64,000 nucleotides of DNA from Jonesiaceae bacterium BS-20 (GCA_039995105.1 CP146203.1:1240001-1304000), one strand, 5' to 3'. Counted from the stretch's first letter, positions 52,936 to 61,762 are shown. The notes: generated from the sequence alone by a model not told the origin. Numbers and translations are program-made.

Positions 52936-54915
52936 TTAGCTCTTGCGCAACTTGCGTGCACCTAGGAAAGCAACCCCGGTTAGCGCTGCGCCGAGCGCGA
53001 GGATCCAAGGTGTCATACCCAGCCCGTACCCGGTGTCGGCCAGGTCAGGGTCATCAACTTCGGGTGTGTCCGTGGCATCTGAGTCAGTACCACCCGCGTC
53101 AGTTTCTCCACCATCTACTTCAGAACCGTCACTGCCGCCATCGGCACTTCCGTCGTCAGTGTCACCGTCATCCGTTTCCCCACCATCGGCATCCTCGGAG
53201 GTAACCGTTAACGTAGCGGCCCCGCTAGTGGCAGTTCCTTGGGAGTTCGCTGCGATCGCACGGTACTGATGTTGGTCATTGTCTTTGCTGCCCGTAATGG
53301 TCAGAGTTAGCCCGTCGTCACTTACTGCAGCTGCAGGGTCCTCGTCGATCAAACGCCACGTTGCTCCGGCATCGGAAGAAGTCTCCCAACGCACCTCTGG
53401 CGCTGGGACTCCGGTAGCGGTGACACTGAACAGCGCCTCTTGAGCGAGCTCAACGGTTTGATCAGCCGGATCCGTGACCGTTGGGACTTCATCAGCCGCC
53501 AAGTAAGTGAACCCATCGGCGTAGACTATCGCCGGTTGGGCGGTGTTTACTAGGGTCCATTCAACGGCAACGTCTACCGTACCCGGAGCGTGCTCCGGCG
53601 TCACAACTGTCAAGATCCCATCACCGTTGTCGGTCAGTTCGGTGCCAGGAACTCCACCAAAAGTGACTGCGGTTGGCGTGATTTCGAGGGTTGGCTCGGT
53701 AGGTACCGGCTGGTCATAGTCTGTTCCGTCGCCAATCTGCCCGTGGATACCTTGACCCCAACCAAAGGCACGGCCGTCAGATGAAAGTCCGATTGACGAA
53801 CGTCGCTCGGCCGCAAGCTGTGTTAGTTGAACTCCTGCGGGCAGCTGAACCTCGACAGGAACCTTTCGAGGTTCAAACGTGCCATCCCCAATTTCACCCT
53901 GCCAATTCTCGCCCCAGGCGTAGGTTTTCCCGTTATCACCAATGGCTAAGGTGTGCTCTTCACCGGCCGCAACCAGAGTGAACGACACCCCAGATGGGGT
54001 GATTACGGGGACTGGCGTGAGCTGATTTTCTTCTGTCCCATCCCCCAGACGACCGGCGTAGTTCTCGCCCCAGGCGTAGGTGCGACCGTCATCGCCAATC
54101 GCTACAGAATGCTCAAAGCCAGCCGCGACCTGAGTGAATTTGATCCCCTGAGGGGTTTGAACCTTCATAGGAAGTGCTTGAAATTCTGCCGCAGAGTCGA
54201 CACCCAACTGGCCTTTGGCGTTGCTACCCCAGGCGTAAGTATTCCCGTCATTGCCGAGCGCCAAGATGTGTGCACGCCCTGATGAAATCTGGGTGAAGGT
54301 TACGCCCTGAGGTGCTTTAACCTGGATTGGAGTCAAACGATCAACTAACGTTCCATCACCTAAGTTTCCAAACCAGTTGGCACCCCAGGCGTAGGAATTT
54401 CCATCGTCACCGAGTGCCAAAGTGAAACCACCACCCGGAGCGATAGCTGTTGCGGAGACACCGTCGGGCAACAATGCCTTAACCGGTGCGATGGAGTATT
54501 CGGTTGTACCGTTTCCAAGTTCACCGTTGCTGTTAATGCCCCAGCTATAGACGTTTCCATCTGCACCGATTGCTGTAGAGTGCTCGCCCGAGGCGACCAG
54601 ACTAGTGAATTTCAACCCTTTGGGAACCCTCGCTTGGACGGGAGTTGTGGTTGGGGCGTCTGGACCGAATGACCCCTCCATGTTGGTTCCCCAGGAGTAG
54701 GCCATCCCGTTTACGCCGAGCCCGTTGGCGTGGTTATCCCCCAGACCAACGGAGGCAAATCTTAGTTCAGGAGCCGGCACCGTGACCGTGGTTCCACCTG
54801 CCGCGGGACCCTGGTTTGGCGCAGGTAACGCGTACGCAGTCGCCCCTGACATGACTGTGAAGGAAGTTGTCAGCATGGCAATAAGTGCGCCTTGTTTCGC
54901 GCGGTACTTCAGCAA
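52936..54915 (-). CDS. RCC1-repeat surface protein with LADTG sorting signal
   Basis: About 659 residues from the TTG at 54915, preceded by AGGGGGAG; the open frame to 55062 has no signal-like N-terminus. A signal peptide ends near AYALP. Seven RCC1 blades follow, each with YAWGxNxxGxLGDG (one is FGWGQGIHGQIGDG), enough for a beta-propeller. Then come an IPT/TIG-like segment, an Ig-like domain (PTVTDPADQTVELAQEALF) and an Asp/Gly/Thr-rich stalk. The end is LADTG plus a hydrophobic helix and RKLRKS. LAxTG is the motif used by class E sortases of actinobacteria, so it is probably wall-anchored. No sortase gene is in the window. Confidence 0.88.
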   Translation of the reverse strand: MLKYRAKQGALIAMLTTSFTVMSGATAYALPAPNQGPAAGGTTVTVPAPELRFASVGLGDNHANGLGVNGMAYSWGTNMEGSFGPDAPTTTPVQARVPKGLKFTSLVASGEHSTAIGADGNVYSWGINSNGELGNGTTEYSIAPVKALLPDGVSATAIAPGGGFTLALGDDGNSYAWGANWFGNLGDGTLVDRLTPIQVKAPQGVTFTQISSGRAHILALGNDGNTYAWGSNAKGQLGVDSAAEFQALPMKVQTPQGIKFTQVAAGFEHSVAIGDDGRTYAWGENYAGRLGDGTEENQLTPVPVITPSGVSFTLVAAGEEHTLAIGDNGKTYAWGENWQGEIGDGTFEPRKVPVEVQLPAGVQLTQLAAERRSSIGLSSDGRAFGWGQGIHGQIGDGTDYDQPVPTEPTLEITPTAVTFGGVPGTELTDNGDGILTVVTPEHAPGTVDVAVEWTLVNTAQPAIVYADGFTYLAADEVPTVTDPADQTVELAQEALFSVTATGVPAPEVRWETSSDAGATWRLIDEDPAAAVSDDGLTLTITGSKDNDQHQYRAIAANSQGTATSGAATLTVTSEDADGGETDDGDTDDGSADGGSDGSEVDGGETDAGGTDSDATDTPEVDDPDLADTGYGLGMTPWILALGAALTGVAFLGARKLRKS

Positions 54916-55438
54916 AGCTCCCCCTGAGAATGTAATTCCAATACAATTCACGATGTTATCGATGCGCTCTGTCTCGTTAATGTTTCGAAAAAATAGCCGA
55001 GCCCGACTCTCAAGATCGCGGGAATCTATGAGGATCAAGACCTGGCTGGCAAAACGCGACAAAATTAGTCAACCACAAGTTTTAGCTTCTCGCATGTCGG
55101 AGAGCCCAAAGACTTAACGCAAGTGGATATAGGTTCCTGGCCGCCACTAAACCTCGCAATGAGACGTGGCACACAACGAGCCCGTTCGAGATGCCGGTTA
55201 CCTCCGCCTATGTTTGACTAACTTTCGGGCTTACGGCCTTAGACCCCCCTGTGCACCGCGGATGTGCTCTCTAAGGCCGTAAGTTCCCGCAAGGCTCTGC
55301 TTGCAAGGCTTTCCGACCGTTGAGATCACGACTTTTACCGGTGCCTCCCTCTAAGCTGCTGGACTTTGAGAGCTGAATTTTCCGCAGAAACAGAACGCGT
55401 CAAAGCGTAGATGGGGCAGTGAGAAATCTCCCGCGCTG
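54916..55438. other. Upstream region of the RCC1 gene, no gene seen
   Basis: Apart from the inverted repeat at 55230-55283 I see no coding sequence. The promoter of the RCC1 gene must lie in the first 150-200 bp, but no convincing -35/-10 pair stands out. Confidence 0.5.
55230..55283. repeat. 14-bp inverted repeat
   Basis: CTTACGGCCTTAGA and its exact complement TCTAAGGCCGTAAG flank a 26-nt loop. No T-tract; it could be a terminator for the small gene at 55439-55654. Confidence 0.6.
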
Positions 55439-55654
55439 TCATTCTGGTTGCGAAATATTGCCTCGCGCCAATGGCATTGGGCCGTTAGTGTTTCGCACGA
55501 CTCCGCAATCCGTGCAGAATACGTCGAACTCGTCAACACCGAAAGCACTGAAATCTTCCGTAAACACGGGATGATCACACCAAGGAGCGCCTTGCTCCCG
55601 CCACAAACGTTCAGTTTGTGCACTGGCGTAACCAAAGTCGAAGTATTGAATCAT
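55439..55654 (-). CDS. Possible small zinc-ribbon-like protein
   Basis: A 71-residue frame from the ATG at 55654: MIQYFDFGYASAQTERL, then WCDHP and, 21 residues later, CTDCG. That is a Cys-His/Cys-x2-Cys pattern that could bind zinc. The start has AGGG too close to the ATG, so expression is doubtful; a TTG 18 bases upstream is an alternative. No homologue recognised. Confidence 0.35.
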   Translation of the reverse strand: MIQYFDFGYASAQTERLWREQGAPWCDHPVFTEDFSAFGVDEFDVFCTDCGVVRNTNGPMPLARGNISQPE

Positions 55655-55882
55655 CCCTGATGATAAACACAATTCAATATGTGGACAAATTTGTCATAGC
55701 GCGAGATTCGTTAGGGTCCTAGTTAGACGGAGCACAATAGATATCAATTTTCTGCGCAGTTCACCCTTAGAATGCCACGAAATATTCGTATCAATGAAGA
55801 CTTCCTAATTCGCAGCAAGCCATAGAGGACTGGTCGCAACAATAGTTCCAAGGCATGTGGAAGGAGCCCTCCAGATCGTAGG

Positions 55883-56263
55883 CTAACCCGAGAGCGACTC
55901 GGTCCACACGAGTCCCACAATTTGAGAGTATTCGATATCGCATTGCCTAATTGCTGCCAATGCCTTTCGATCCGCTGCCTCAGGGTCTGCCAGGCCCTCG
56001 TATGAAATTTCCGCTTCAAAGCTCAGAAGCCCCTTGGAAATTTCCATTGCGCCTACTTCAAATCCGGCTTCGCCGTAGCAATCCCGAGTATGCAACATCG
56101 CAGATTCGTATTCAGAATGCATGACTATGCCGTCATCCAAGATTTCACGTTGGAAGTCAGACAACGTAGAGAAATCGATGTCGTCGACAGTGAACCTACT
56201 GTTGCATGCAGTTGTCAGAGCTAACAGAACAACAACTGGAATGGCTAGTAATTTTCGTGACAC
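55883..56263 (-). CDS. Small secreted lipoprotein, unknown function
   Basis: A 126-residue lipoprotein: signal peptide MSRKLLAIPVVVLLALTTAC with lipobox LTTAC. An acidic, predicted helical domain follows with two further Cys (HTRDCYGEAG and AIRQCDIEY) that could form a disulphide. The spacing of the two Cys and their flanking motifs resembles small actinobacterial lipoproteins, but I cannot name a family. Confidence 0.65.
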   Translation of the reverse strand: MSRKLLAIPVVVLLALTTACNSRFTVDDIDFSTLSDFQREILDDGIVMHSEYESAMLHTRDCYGEAGFEVGAMEISKGLLSFEAEISYEGLADPEAADRKALAAIRQCDIEYSQIVGLVWTESLSG

Positions 56264-56684
56264 AGTACACTCCTAGAATCGCCATTGAGTCGGGTTGTAA
56301 ATGCCGTGGTCAATCCCGCGAGGGCTTGCGCATTGCCGGGGTTGTCTAACACACGTTGACCGACAGCCTACAGACGGAAGAGCAAAATAGTGAGTAACCA
56401 GCGCCTAGTTGGCTTTGAAAGCTCTTCATGCGTTTCGCGGCCCACCTTCGACCAAGCTTTTCAGAACATGGGTGCAACGACTGAAAACAACATGGAAATC
56501 TGAGGGATGTGTTCTAGGCTAGCCTGCGATTCTCGCCAAGTACGGCTGGACTTCTCTAACTTGGTGGGATGTGCATCTACTTACTATTTCTCCGTTGCAA
56601 CTGAGAAGCGGCTGGTTTTGCCCAATTCGTTGCATCCGCATATTTTGGCGATCGGGTGAGTAGCCTGTGCTCTGCCCCGGTGAC
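56264..56684. other. Intergenic stretch, no gene seen
   Basis: About 420 bp with no convincing reading frame, repeat or RNA signature on either strand. Confidence 0.5.
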
Positions 56685-56864
56685 TCACTCTCGAAAGTGA
56701 CGCCTAACTACGTCTGCCTGCGCAGTAGTGAGCAGCCACCGTTTTTCGTCCCTTTTCTTCAAGAGACCGTAGGTCTCACGTAGGAAGTCCCGAATACGTT
56801 TAGCATCGATGGCAAGTTCTCGCGCTAAATCGCTTGGGGTTACATGTTCTAGATTCATGTTCAT
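56685..56864 (-). CDS. Small DNA-binding-like protein (59 aa)
   Basis: A leftward ATG frame reading MNMNLEHVTPSDLARELAID, then AKRIRDFLRETYGLL, a charged stretch, and WLLTTAQADVVRRHF. The pattern LARELxIDAKxIRDFLR followed by RWxLT..QA..V..HF is a helix-turn-helix motif I associate with small actinobacterial DNA-binding modules. The ribosome-binding site is weak; a second ATG is two codons in. It stands alone among lipoprotein genes and IS21. Confidence 0.5.
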   Translation of the reverse strand: MNMNLEHVTPSDLARELAIDAKRIRDFLRETYGLLKKRDEKRWLLTTAQADVVRRHFRE

Positions 56865-57329
56865 ACTTTATCCGATTGGTTCCGATGAAAGTTAGACAGA
56901 CGACCCGTCAGCCCTGAAGTTCGATCTAATACTCGACGGCCTCAGAATTTTGTTTGGGGCACTTATCCATATCTTTGGTGACATATCATTCTGGGCTTCG
57001 GCAATGAAGATCGAATCACTCCAGCACGGCGGCTGAATGGCTTGGGGTCCGCCGACACTGGGTTTACGTGCTCTTGCAGCACAGCTGAACCCGAGGAAAT
57101 TTGGGCCTTATTGTTGCCTAGCCATACAAACGCCCAGGTTCCGCTTGAAAACGGTTTGAGGGCACACAACCAAATGAAACTTGGTAGTCAGCTAGCACAC
57201 GTTGGGTGCTAGCTGATGGCACCGATACAGAGATCTTGGTTCTTTCATTGAACACGGCAGACACTCAGGCCACAGGGTACCTGCGGATTACGGGACCGTA
57301 TCCGCAAGCCACAAGAATGGCCCCGACAG
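56865..57329. other. Intergenic stretch left of IS21
   Basis: No reliable gene. A perfect 10-bp inverted repeat, CAGCTAGCAC / GTGCTAGCTG, lies at 57189-57215 with a 7-nt loop. The last five bases, GACAG at 57325-57329, are the left copy of the IS21 target duplication. A leftward 68-codon frame at 56963-57169 lacks protein character. Confidence 0.5.
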
Positions 57330-57460
57330 TGTCAAGGGCCATGGAGAACTGCCCACCAGCGGACAAGAGTTCTGCCCGCTGGTGGCCAAGTAAAGTGCCC
57401 GGGTACGGCCATGAGATCTGCCCGGGATGGGTTTTGGTTGATGGCCGTGGGGTTGGGCGT

Positions 57461-58240
57461 TTACTTGAGTTGGGCTATTCCTTTTCCTTCCAGGGCTTGG
57501 GTGAATCGTACTGAGTCACCGCTGGTTTGGCATACGTGGGCGTGGTGTAGGAGTCGGTCCACGGTCGCGGTGGCTAGGGTTTTGGGCATGAGTTCGTCGA
57601 ATCCGGCTGGGTGTAGGTTGGAGGATATTGCGATTGAGCGCTTCTCGTATGCTGCATCTACGACCCGGTAGAGGCCTTCGGCTGTGTCTTGTGCGACGGG
57701 TAATAGTCCGATGTCATCGAGGATGATGAGGTCTGCTCGTAGGAGGCGTTCGATGGCTTTGGTGACGCTGTCATCGGTGCGGTGGGCTCGGATGAGTTGG
57801 CCTAGGTCTTCGAGCCGGAACCAGGCGACTTTTAGACCTTCTTCAACAGCTTGCTGTCCAAGGGCTTCGAGGAAGAAGCTCTTACCTGTCCCAGATGGTC
57901 CGCAGACCACGAGATTTTCGTGGCGGTGGATCCATTCCAAGGTGCGCAGCCCATTTTGGGTAGGTAGCGGGATTGAAGACAGTGCCGGATCCCAGGCCTC
58001 GAAGGTTTTACCGCTAGGAAACTTCGCTGCTTTGCGGCGGATGGCAAGCATGGAGGCTGCTCGACCTTTGATTTCTTCTGCGAACAAGGCTTTGATGACC
58101 TCGACGGGTTCCCAGCGTTGTGCTTTGGCGGTAGCGATCAGGTCAGGGGCTAACTGGCGGGCATGGGGCATCTTCAGCGATCGCATCATTGCTTCTAGAT
58201 CACTGGGAAGTCCAGCAGCTGGGGTATTGAGTGGATTCAT
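57461..58240 (-). CDS. istB: IS21-family helper ATPase IstB
   Basis: A 259-residue AAA+ ATPase related to DnaC. Walker A is VVCGPSGTGKSFF near residue 113 and Walker B is LIILDDIGLLP near 173. The C-terminal VCQTSGDSVRF is typical of IstB. It assists IstA in target selection and strand transfer. It overlaps the istA stop by four bases (ATGA) and has no premature stops. Confidence 0.95.
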   Translation of the reverse strand: MNPLNTPAAGLPSDLEAMMRSLKMPHARQLAPDLIATAKAQRWEPVEVIKALFAEEIKGRAASMLAIRRKAAKFPSGKTFEAWDPALSSIPLPTQNGLRTLEWIHRHENLVVCGPSGTGKSFFLEALGQQAVEEGLKVAWFRLEDLGQLIRAHRTDDSVTKAIERLLRADLIILDDIGLLPVAQDTAEGLYRVVDAAYEKRSIAISSNLHPAGFDELMPKTLATATVDRLLHHAHVCQTSGDSVRFTQALEGKGIAQLK

Positions 58241-59760
58241 TGTTTCTCCTTTCCAACGGGGTATGTGCTGGTGATAGCAGCCCAGCTGCTGGTCCCTTGA
58301 GTTAAGGACACGTCCTCATTGGCACTGTGGGTAATCGGATTGGGTCTGGTGGAATACAAGATAGAGGCCAGATCATCATGCGCAAAACGCCCATGAACTG
58401 CTGCAGTGCCCAACGCGTGATCGACCGCATCGACACCCGCGATCTTTGATAGTGCAACAGCTTCTGCCATTTTCTGGGTAATGCGTTTGGTACCTACCGC
58501 ACATGCTTCACGCAACCACGTGCCCGCCCCTACACCTATGGCCAAGAACTCAAGCTCAGACGCGCTGCTTGGTCGTAGCGTGTAGTGCCCGGGAATTTTG
58601 TCGACATGTTCAGGAAAATGATCATTATTGATCGCTGGACTACCTGGTGAAGTACTGTGGTGGCGGGCCACTTCCCTGACCCCGTCGGGGCCCAGATGCA
58701 TGATGATGACCTGTTCACTAGGGCCAGTGCCGTGCTGACGGACCAATACCTTTTGCCCAAGCAAGTACGATGGCACTGAATATTGGCCATGGTTAAACGT
58801 GACCATAGGCGTATTAGCTGGCACGGCCCGGGGAACCCCAAACGACACCAAGTGCGGGTCGTCAGGGACCCGGTGTAGGCGTAACACTTCCTCGTTCAAC
58901 ATCGACGCTGGCAGACGTTTGGTCACCCGGTGCTCACGGGTATTAACACGATCCATGAACGACGCACATGCAGCTTCGAGCTCTTCAAAGGAGTCATACT
59001 CTTCACGTAAGTTCGTTGATTTTGGTACGAGATCGGCCTTAGCCAGCTTGACGGAAGCTTCCACCCCACCCTTGGTTGCAGGATCTGCCGGCGCACACGT
59101 CAACACGGTGACCCCGTAATATCGCGCAAAATCAACGGTCTGCAAGTTACGGACCGGAACTCCTGCAATATGAGAGACCGTCACCGTTTTCTCATTATCT
59201 GTCAATACATAAGTAGGGGCTCCACCTAGAATACGAAAGGAACGGTCCAGCGCCCCAAACACCGAAGGCGCTGTTTTGTCCCGCAGCGCGATCACGATCC
59301 GGAACCGTGACCATGCCAACCAAGCCACGAACAAGACCGTTTTAACGCCATCAATGACAGGGCCATCACCAAAGTCGTACTGCAGCCAAAGCCCGGGCTC
59401 CGTGATCCACGGACGGTGTACCCGCGTGTGTCCAAACTGCCAAGCCAAACGCACCTGCTTCACCACACGCCGAGTCGTGCGCTCAGACCCCGTGTACCCT
59501 AACCCAATCAGTTTGCCATGCACAACATCGCTGCGGATCGTCCCGCTGCTACTATCAATCCACCCCTCGATATGAGGCAAAAAATCATCCGTGATCTTTT
59601 CCCGAACCGCCAGCTGGGCAATAGGCCGACCGGCAGCCCGAGCCTCAACATGCTTAGCAACCGTGTGATGGGAACACCCCGCCAGTACGGCCGCACTCCG
59701 AAACGACTGTGTCAGATCGTACGCTTCTAGAATTTCCATGATTTCTCCGTCAGACTTCAT
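58237..59760 (-). CDS. istA: IS21-family transposase IstA
   Basis: A 507-residue transposase. An N-terminal helix-turn-helix (SFRSAAVLAGCSHHTVAKHV) precedes the rve/DDE core. The catalytic acids are probably in WLQYDFGDG, YVLTDNEKTV and KGGVEASVKLAK, and a C-terminal beta-barrel region follows. The ATG start is followed by MKSDGEIMEILEAYDLTQ. The reading frame is complete, so the element probably encodes a working transposase. Confidence 0.94.
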   Translation of the reverse strand: MKSDGEIMEILEAYDLTQSFRSAAVLAGCSHHTVAKHVEARAAGRPIAQLAVREKITDDFLPHIEGWIDSSSGTIRSDVVHGKLIGLGYTGSERTTRRVVKQVRLAWQFGHTRVHRPWITEPGLWLQYDFGDGPVIDGVKTVLFVAWLAWSRFRIVIALRDKTAPSVFGALDRSFRILGGAPTYVLTDNEKTVTVSHIAGVPVRNLQTVDFARYYGVTVLTCAPADPATKGGVEASVKLAKADLVPKSTNLREEYDSFEELEAACASFMDRVNTREHRVTKRLPASMLNEEVLRLHRVPDDPHLVSFGVPRAVPANTPMVTFNHGQYSVPSYLLGQKVLVRQHGTGPSEQVIIMHLGPDGVREVARHHSTSPGSPAINNDHFPEHVDKIPGHYTLRPSSASELEFLAIGVGAGTWLREACAVGTKRITQKMAEAVALSKIAGVDAVDHALGTAAVHGRFAHDDLASILYSTRPNPITHSANEDVSLTQGTSSWAAITSTYPVGKEKQ

Positions 59761-60064
59761 ACAAGGCCTCTTCCTGAGTGGAACTGATGTGACTAGACAT
59801 CAACATCAAACCCCAGGAAGAGGCTCCCGCCGCTTAACCGCAACAGGTGTCAGTACAAAAATGGGCAGATCTCATGGCCACCTATGGGCAATTTACTTGG
59901 CCATCAGCGGGCACTTTCCTGGCCATCTATGGGCAGTTTTTCATGTCCGCTGACAGACAGTGAGGGGACTACCTAATGGAATCGCCATTGACACCACCAA
60001 AATCTATCAACCTAAACGATGTTCCGGGACGCATAAGAACTATGTCCTGCTACATCACAATCAT

Positions 60065-60087
60065 CGGGCTAGCGGGATTCGAACCCG
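60065..60087 (-). other. 3' tRNA fragment, probable attachment-site scar
   Basis: On the minus strand the segment reads as a perfect T-arm (stem CGGG/CCCG, loop TTCGAAT) followed by CTAGCCC and a G, i.e. the 3' acceptor strand of a tRNA. No anticodon arm or 5' half precedes it. Such fragments are the duplicated core left when an element integrates into the 3' end of a tRNA gene. For a leftward tRNA the element would extend to the right, towards the XRE/ImmA/HIRAN genes, with the intact tRNA beyond 64 kb. The tRNA identity is unknown. Confidence 0.6.
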
Positions 60088-60351
60088 TTCGAAATAAGGT
60101 CAGAAACGGCTAAATATCAACATTTCTCGGCACTTCTCGGGCTTCGACAATTACATTAGAGGCACACAATCCCAACAGGCTTTCTAATCGTGTGACCATT
60201 GGACACACAAAGCCAAGTTTCGGCGCGTCTCCGGACACATACCTCTCGCCAAACAGAAAAATCATTTTTCATCACCCTGACGAAAAGAGTCAGCGGGAAT
60301 TTACCCCACAGACTTCCATCTCCAGAACTACCCTCCAAGTATGAACAGCAA

Positions 60352-60387
60352 TGGCCCCCACTCAACTTGAGTGAGGGCCACTTTTTT
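60352..60387 (+). terminator. Hairpin with T6 tract
   Basis: TGGCCC-C-CACTCAA pairs with TTGAGTG-A-GGGCCA (one internal mismatch), then CTTTTTT. It is oriented for rightward transcription, yet the nearby genes run left; it lies 30 bp beyond the HIRAN stop and may still act there. Confidence 0.65.
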
Positions 60388-60416
60388 GTTGCCCAGAAAC
60401 AGTACGTGGGAACAAG

Positions 60417-61340
60417 CTACCGCTGCATCTCGTCCCACATCTCAGGTGTGGTTACGAGCACTTGGGAACCATTCATCATTGTGTGCGCGACTAGATCAAG
60501 ACCGCCATCCATTGCCTTGGCTACTCTTTTCGCTTGCCCCTTGGCGATGTAGCCAATCTTTGAAGCCCCCGAAGACGTCATCACCGCGATCGCGTTCGCG
60601 TCATGGTCGTTCTCTGGCTCCCTCTTCAACTTGAGCATTTGTCCGTCACCCCGCTCAACTTGGCCTGCCTTGTAGTGAGACCTGCCGACGATTCTAGAAC
60701 CATAAATATCCCAGTGACGCAGATGTATGCTCTTTGGATCAACACCACGTCCATCAGGTAAAGCTACAGCAAGACCGCTTCCACCCCGAACAACTCGAAA
60801 TGCTGGCATCGTTTCGCCACTTGCCAGCAAGGCGTCGAGTGCCGCTTTGGTTTCTTCTATGTTTAGGATCCCCGCGCGAAGCTGCTTCACCGTCTTGCCC
60901 GCCCGAGCGGCACGCGCCCTTTCCTCATCGTAGTATCGAGCACGTATCTCCATCTCGATTCCTTGATCCCTAGGGAACTTGCGATACCGCTCGCGGACTT
61001 CAATGTCTGGCACGTCTGGCGGTCCAACTTTCGGCGCTTCACTTCGCGCCATTTGTTCGCTCCTCAATAATTGGCGCTCATGTGCGATCTTAGCGTCTAA
61101 AAAGTCCATTTTTGCCTGAACTACGTCGCGTTCGGACTGCTCCACCGCAGCTTTAAGCCTGAGTGTTTCGGCTCGCAACCGCAACTGTTCGACAGTTGGC
61201 CTTGTTGCGATTTGCAAGGTGATCGTTCCGAGTAAAGCAAGTATCCCGATAACGAAAATAGCAGTAACACCCGAGCCAGAACCAGCCAATAGCATTACGG
61301 CGCTAACGCCGTAGAGAATCATAAACAAGCAACCACGCAC
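60417..61340 (-). CDS. Membrane-anchored coiled-coil protein with HIRAN domain
   Basis: A 307-residue protein from the GTG at 61340 (GGAG five bases upstream). Two N-terminal membrane segments (FMILYGVSAVMLLAG and GVTAIFVIGILALLGTITLQI) precede a coiled coil at about 48-100 (RLRAETLRLKAAVEQSERDV). A linker of unknown fold follows, then a HIRAN-like domain at about 205-290. That domain has HLRHWDIYGSRIVGRSHY, LKREPENDHDANAIAV and KIGYIAKGQAKRVAKAM. HIRAN domains bind DNA 3' ends in Rad5/HLTF proteins. A membrane-tethered version beside an XRE/ImmA pair is unusual; function unknown. Confidence 0.75.
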   Translation of the reverse strand: MRGCLFMILYGVSAVMLLAGSGSGVTAIFVIGILALLGTITLQIATRPTVEQLRLRAETLRLKAAVEQSERDVVQAKMDFLDAKIAHERQLLRSEQMARSEAPKVGPPDVPDIEVRERYRKFPRDQGIEMEIRARYYDEERARAARAGKTVKQLRAGILNIEETKAALDALLASGETMPAFRVVRGGSGLAVALPDGRGVDPKSIHLRHWDIYGSRIVGRSHYKAGQVERGDGQMLKLKREPENDHDANAIAVMTSSGASKIGYIAKGQAKRVAKAMDGGLDLVAHTMMNGSQVLVTTPEMWDEMQR

Positions 61341-61393
61341 TTAGACTCCGTTGGCAAGAGAATTACATTTGAGAACTTTGCCTAAGTATAGAG

Positions 61394-61762
61394 CTAGACA
61401 GACTGTAACTGGGTTTGCCGCAATTCTACGAGGTATTGGGATACGCCGAGTTCTTTCGCTATTGCCCCGGGGTGAGGGTGGAGGGATTCGGCAATGGCGT
61501 ACTCAACCGGGTCTACCAGCAGCCTCGCGGCGAAACTGTTTGCCTGGCGCTCATAGATCTCGTCATCGTGCTCAGCGCCATGGGAGTGCCCATAGTAGGC
61601 ATACCCCAGTTCATGGGCAATGGTCTCGCGCTGCCTGCGCTCAGTTATTCCAGAGTCCACGAGAATATTCCCGCCAGACAATAGCAATCCGTCATATTCG
61701 GCAAGCGGCAAGAACTCCACGTGGAATCCTTGCCGCCTTGCCAAAGTGATGAGATCGATCAA
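61394..61762 (-). CDS. ImmA/IrrE-family metallopeptidase-like protein with altered active site
   Basis: A 122-residue protein starting at a TTG (61762) that overlaps the upstream stop as TTGA. The fold matches ImmA/IrrE: MIDLITLARRQGFHVEF, GGNILVDSGITERRQRETIAHELG, and DEIYERQANSFAARLLVD with the later Glu ligand. The zinc motif HEXXH reads His50-Glu-Leu-Gly-Tyr54, so the second His is Tyr (codon TAT, one base from CAT). Unless another residue substitutes, peptidase activity should be impaired. ImmA proteins normally cleave the XRE repressor encoded next to them, which is the neighbour here. Confidence 0.85.
   Translation of the reverse strand: MIDLITLARRQGFHVEFLPLAEYDGLLLSGGNILVDSGITERRQRETIAHELGYAYYGHSHGAEHDDEIYERQANSFAARLLVDPVEYAIAESLHPHPGAIAKELGVSQYLVELRQTQLQSV

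Larger units (their letters stand above)
57330..59955 (-). mobile_element. Complete IS21-family insertion sequence
   Basis: The element is 2626 bp and begins TGTCA and ends TGACA. The inner ends share inverted repeats of the form GCCC-N5-TGGCCA in about 22-bp steps, as expected for multiple IstA-binding sites. On the right end TGGCCA lies at 59875, 59898 and 59920; the left end spans about 57330-57423. GACAG at 57325-57329 and 59956-59960 forms a 5-bp target-site duplication. It carries intact istA and istB. A further inverted repeat (GCCTCTTCCTG, 59766-59824) lies in front of istA. The uninterrupted genes suggest the element is recent and possibly active. Confidence 0.92.
59961..60416. other. 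Region between IS21 and the HIRAN gene
   Basis: No gene. It contains a 3' tRNA-like fragment (60065-60087) and a hairpin with T-tract (60352-60387), both listed separately. A rightward 117-codon frame from 60199 is antisense to the end of the HIRAN gene and is not credible. Confidence 0.55.

Noticed and set aside
57206-57514. 102-codon rightward frame across the left IS21 end
   Set aside because: It crosses the IS boundary and overlaps istB antisense, so it cannot be a native gene.
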